Shown here: in pieces, positions 59,936 to 64,000 of the stretch
Layout: each line of letters begins with the position of its first letter
Position numbering within the stretch: the stretch's first letter is position 1
Assembly (NCBI RefSeq): GCF_016906535.1
Contig: NC_057370.1
Span: forward strand, 558,001 to 622,000
DNA: 64,000 bases
Direction of reading: 5' to 3'
From: Rhizoctonia solani
Taxonomy: Eukaryota; Basidiomycota; Agaricomycetes; Cantharellales; Ceratobasidiaceae
The notes under the pieces: generated by a model
Database searches by the model: none
What the model saw: only the letters and a program-made list of their open reading frames with translations
What the model was told of the DNA's origin: nothing
Translations under genes and position numbers: made by a program

Positions 59936-61390
59936 CTAGTTGGTTAGACATTCATTTGCGACTTTCTCAAGAACATCCAAGCTACCCTTTTCCCAGACTT
60001 GAACCTTGCCCTGCCACTTGACACCCTTCCCCCTCCCTTTAGGGCTTTAATCTGCGCGAGCGCTTTGGACGCGAGGAGTTGTACTCGGTCCGTGTCGCTC
60101 CCAATGATAAGGACAGGGCCACCTTCGGTTCCGGATCCCGCGGCGAGTATAATGCCGCGGGTAGATTCTCGGGAGGAATCGCCGCCGCGATCTCCATTAG
60201 AAAATCCAAGCCACATCTGCCCGGTGAACCCAAGTCAACGAATCTTGGACCACTCGAACAGCTATGTACCCAGCGATCTCTGCCTCAAGCTTGCGCTTAG
60301 CACGGATGGCATCCCGAAGGGAATTGGTTACTTGTGTGGCCCGAGCACTGAGTTCGGATGGAGTAGGCCCTGCAGAAAGCGTGGCCGAAAGAGAGCGGGT
60401 GGCCTGGAGAGATGATGTTGCTAGTGCAATTGCCCGAGAACCACAAGAGAAAAATAGCCTCGTGTTTGTGCCGCGAATCGGTTGAGTGTGGTGAAGTAGA
60501 ATTGGACCAATATGCGATGTTTGCGATAAATGGGTCCCGCAACAACTGGTGCGACTAGTTAGATGTGCATGTAGTGACGCATATACGGAACACTTACGGA
60601 TTCTCATCGACGCCCTCGATTGTTACTACACGTACGATTCCATTCTCTTTATCGTAGTCCGAAGGCAGCCAGTCTTGTATTGCGTCTTTCGGGGTGTGAT
60701 AGTGATCGGTCTGTTTTGCATAACAAGCTGATTGCACCTCTCTTGGATTTCGGAAATCTCGGCCTCAGAGGGCTTTCGTCCTAGTTCTACATAGTTCATG
60801 TTCGGAATCCTTCCGTCATCGGTCAGATTATCACCAACAATACTCGCTCCCATACTCCAGGCCAACGTCTCCAGCCCGGGGTAGGTGTCCATAATCGCAG
60901 ATAAGAGATGCTGCCCTGTGTGCTGCTGCATGTGATCCATTCGTCTACGGGCGTCCACACGCTGTACTACGGTTGTACCTGGCGCAATTGGGCGCGGTGA
61001 GAAGATGACTGCTCGAAGACCATGTCTGTGAACTGTGGAGATGGGAATAGGGTCGTTGGGTCCTTCGATGGTGGTAATTGTACCGTGGTCTGTTGGCTGT
61101 CCGCCGCCTGTATAAAACGAATAACCAACACATTAGTTTTCGGTTCTAGTCGGTAGATTAATGCGTAAACCTTCTGGAAACAAGACTGAATCTTCGCATT
61201 CTATCTCCCAAAGCGTTTTCTCCCCGATCAACGCTGGGTGAGCTTGGGATTCCTTTTCCTTATTCTTCTTGGTACGTTTAGTATCTGCCTTGGAAGAGGT
61301 TACCTCTACACAAGATACGACTTTGGTTTGAAGTTCGTTTAAATAAGAGTTCTGCTGACAACTTAAATTGCCAACGATCATTCCACCCAT
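59936..61390 (-). CDS. AlaX-type alanyl-tRNA editing protein (AARSD1-like)
   Basis: Starts MGGMIVGNLSCQQNSYL at 61390. Order of features: a DTVLFPEGGGQP-like segment split by an intron near 61160-61110 (EDSVLFPEG, then GQPTDHGT), VVQRVDARRRMDHMQQHTGQHLLSA with the zinc-binding H-x3-H (HTGQH, about 60920), DYDKENGIVRVVTIEGVDENP, then CCGTHLSQTSHIG with the C-x3-H ligands (about 60545), and a long helical region (ATRSLSATL, AIRAKRKLEAEIAGY) ending NECLTN at 59936. Family proteins hydrolyse Ser or Gly mischarged onto tRNA-Ala. Full length for AARSD1 (about 430 residues). Single-base losses near 60685 and in the C-run near 60030 break the frame. Convergent with the prolyl oligopeptidase, 135 bp apart. 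Confidence 0.88.
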
Positions 61391-61588
61391 TATGAAAGCT
61401 ATGCGTCAGAACGGGGACCGAAAATGGAGTGGTGGTTGGAAAGAGCAATCCTATTATCTTATCAAGGAAGTGTAGTGGTATTAAAGCATCGTATGACTCA
61501 GATCACTTTGTATTATGAGTTATTTGGCAACGGCTGCATATGATATATGTCTCGCTTCAAAAGCAAAGCCCGACTTCTCGGATAAAAG

Positions 61589-62310
61589 TTATAGCAATTT
61601 GTCTCGTGAATGAAGTATCCCTTGTTTGTCGAACTCGACACCCTCATCTTGCAAGAGTTGTAGCTATTTTTATCCAAACAATTATCATGTAAGAGCCAGG
61701 TTAGCGTGAAGCTCGTCTACTGGGGTGATAAGAACAGACCTTACGGTATTGGGTTCCAGTTTTGGATTGTGGTCCCCATTCGCCGCAGTATCCACTATAT
61801 ATAAATCAGAGGATATGACACGATGGCAAGGCACATGAGGTGCAAACGGATTAATCTTCAATGCTGAGCCGACTTTAAAATTCGATAAATCCTCAGCTAT
61901 TCTGCGCAAATCGCCATCTGAACCTTACCTGAGCGAGGGCTGCCTTGGCCCAAGCCATCGCACACACGCTGAGCATGCCAGGTTGGTGGGTCCAAAGTCT
62001 CAGGGGCTCTAGATTATTGAAACAGACCTTGTATGTAGTTACACTCCCTTTCGGAATATCAAGGATATAATCGTATACTGCCCATTGATGAGGGGTAACT
62101 TTCTATATTTGTTAAGTGTGAGTGCAGTGATCCAAACAAGTTACATTTCGCACCTTGCCATCCTTGGTTCGAAAGCTGGCCCTTTCAGACTCAGTGCGAG
62201 GGAAATATATAACCTCTCGAATAACATAAACCGCGTGTATCTACCTTACAATGAACAAACTAACCGGGTTGAAGCACTTCAAGCACAGATCTCTTTGAGG
62301 TGAATGTAGG
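61589..62310 (-). CDS. O6-methylguanine-DNA methyltransferase (MGMT family)
   Basis: Minus-strand exons: ERASFRTKDGK (about 62190-62155), KVTPHQWAVYDYILDIPKGSVTTYK (about 62102-62030), RVCDGLGQGSPRS (about 61967-61930), VGSALKINPFAPHVPCHRVISSDLYI (about 61880-61800), and LQLLQDEGVEFDKQGILHSRDKLL ending at 61589. The active site PCHR is intact (Cys codon 61827-61829), so this is a methyl-accepting enzyme rather than an alkyltransferase-like protein, which lacks the Cys. The helix-turn-helix Arg finger (SPRSVGSAL) and the end MLxDEGVEFD pattern match the family. Role: direct reversal of O6-alkylguanine damage in DNA. The first exon and ATG are not resolved; the boundary at 62310 is approximate. 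Confidence 0.85.
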
Positions 62311-62648
62311 GCAGCCTGGTTTCAATGTGGCAAGTGACTGCCGCTGAGAGCTGGTATTAGTTTCAGTCAGAAGGCCCTTTTTAATAGGGGCGTTAACAAG
62401 ATCCCAGATGTTTACTCTGGCAGCTGGCATGCTGATGAATAGGCGGAATTAGGTTGGCACGTCGCACGGATTGAAGTGACAATCTGCAGGATCTTACGCG
62501 TTGTTTTTAAGGATGTTTGGGCGCACGTGACTATATGTCCTGATAGACATCAATATATCATTGGTTCCGTAAACATTAACAGTAGAGACAAAAGGCACGA
62601 GCTCTGCAGAAAGCAAGCAAAGCAAGCGCGATAATGCGGCAGACACAT
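62311..62648. other. intergenic between MGMT and actin
   Basis: Nothing recognised; includes the actin 3' flank. Confidence 0.4.

Positions 62649-64000
<1,352 letters not shown>

Overview
The window is nuclear DNA from a filamentous fungus, most likely an agaricomycete of the Rhizoctonia/Ceratobasidiaceae type. That placement is an inference from gene content, gene density and the many 45-65 bp GT-AG introns; no phylogenetic test was possible. Nearly every gene had to be rebuilt exon by exon from splice signals and conserved family motifs, because single long reading frames cover only parts of genes.

Layout. 1-0.5 kb: candidate cysteine-rich secreted protein (-). 0.9-3.2 kb: ferric reductase/NADPH oxidase-like enzyme (+). 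3.7-6.5 kb: SSXT/SS18-like SWI/SNF subunit with extreme low-complexity tails (+). 6.9-7.4 kb: small unknown protein (-). 8.5-20.7 kb: three tandem Baeyer-Villiger-type flavin monooxygenase (BVMO) genes (+) with a diverged actin gene between copies 2 and 3 and a MITE-like foldback element between copies 1 and 2. 21.3-22.3 kb: ribosomal protein uL2 (+). 23.6-25.6 kb: MYND zinc-finger protein (+). 27.4-29.9 kb: 599-residue multicopper oxidase (+). 31.5-32.3 kb: hydrophobic-repeat secretory protein (+). 33.1-34.7 kb: aldo/keto reductase (-). 37.1-42.1 kb: full-size PDR/ABCG transporter (+). 43-45.7 kb: a C2H2 zinc-finger protein and a secreted helical protein (both -). 47.5-49.9 kb: MFS transporter of the anion:cation symporter type with a tandemly duplicated first exon (+). 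49.9-53.5 kb: divergent pair of mitochondrial carriers, SLC25A38/Hem25-like (-) and SLC25A32/Flx1-like (+). 55.4-64 kb: DUF3074 protein (-) divergent from a prolyl oligopeptidase (+), then an AlaX-type editing protein (-), an O6-methylguanine methyltransferase (-), and a second actin gene (-) whose ATG is cut by the window edge.

Housekeeping genes (uL2, actin, Hem25, SSXT, AlaX, MGMT) are interleaved with secondary-metabolism, efflux and secretion genes (BVMOs, multicopper oxidase, ABC, MFS, AKR). The BVMO array looks like a local expansion. The ABC, MFS and AKR genes could serve xenobiotic or secondary metabolism, but there is no PKS, NRPS or terpene synthase backbone here, so a biosynthetic cluster is not supported.

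A striking property of the whole window is that otherwise intact exons repeatedly lose frame by one missing base, mostly in a 2-5 base homopolymer, in unrelated genes. This looks like uncorrected sequencing or assembly error and must be settled before any gene here is called a pseudogene. The first BVMO copy (at least six shifts) and the terminal actin copy (46-codon gap plus two single-base losses) are the worst affected.
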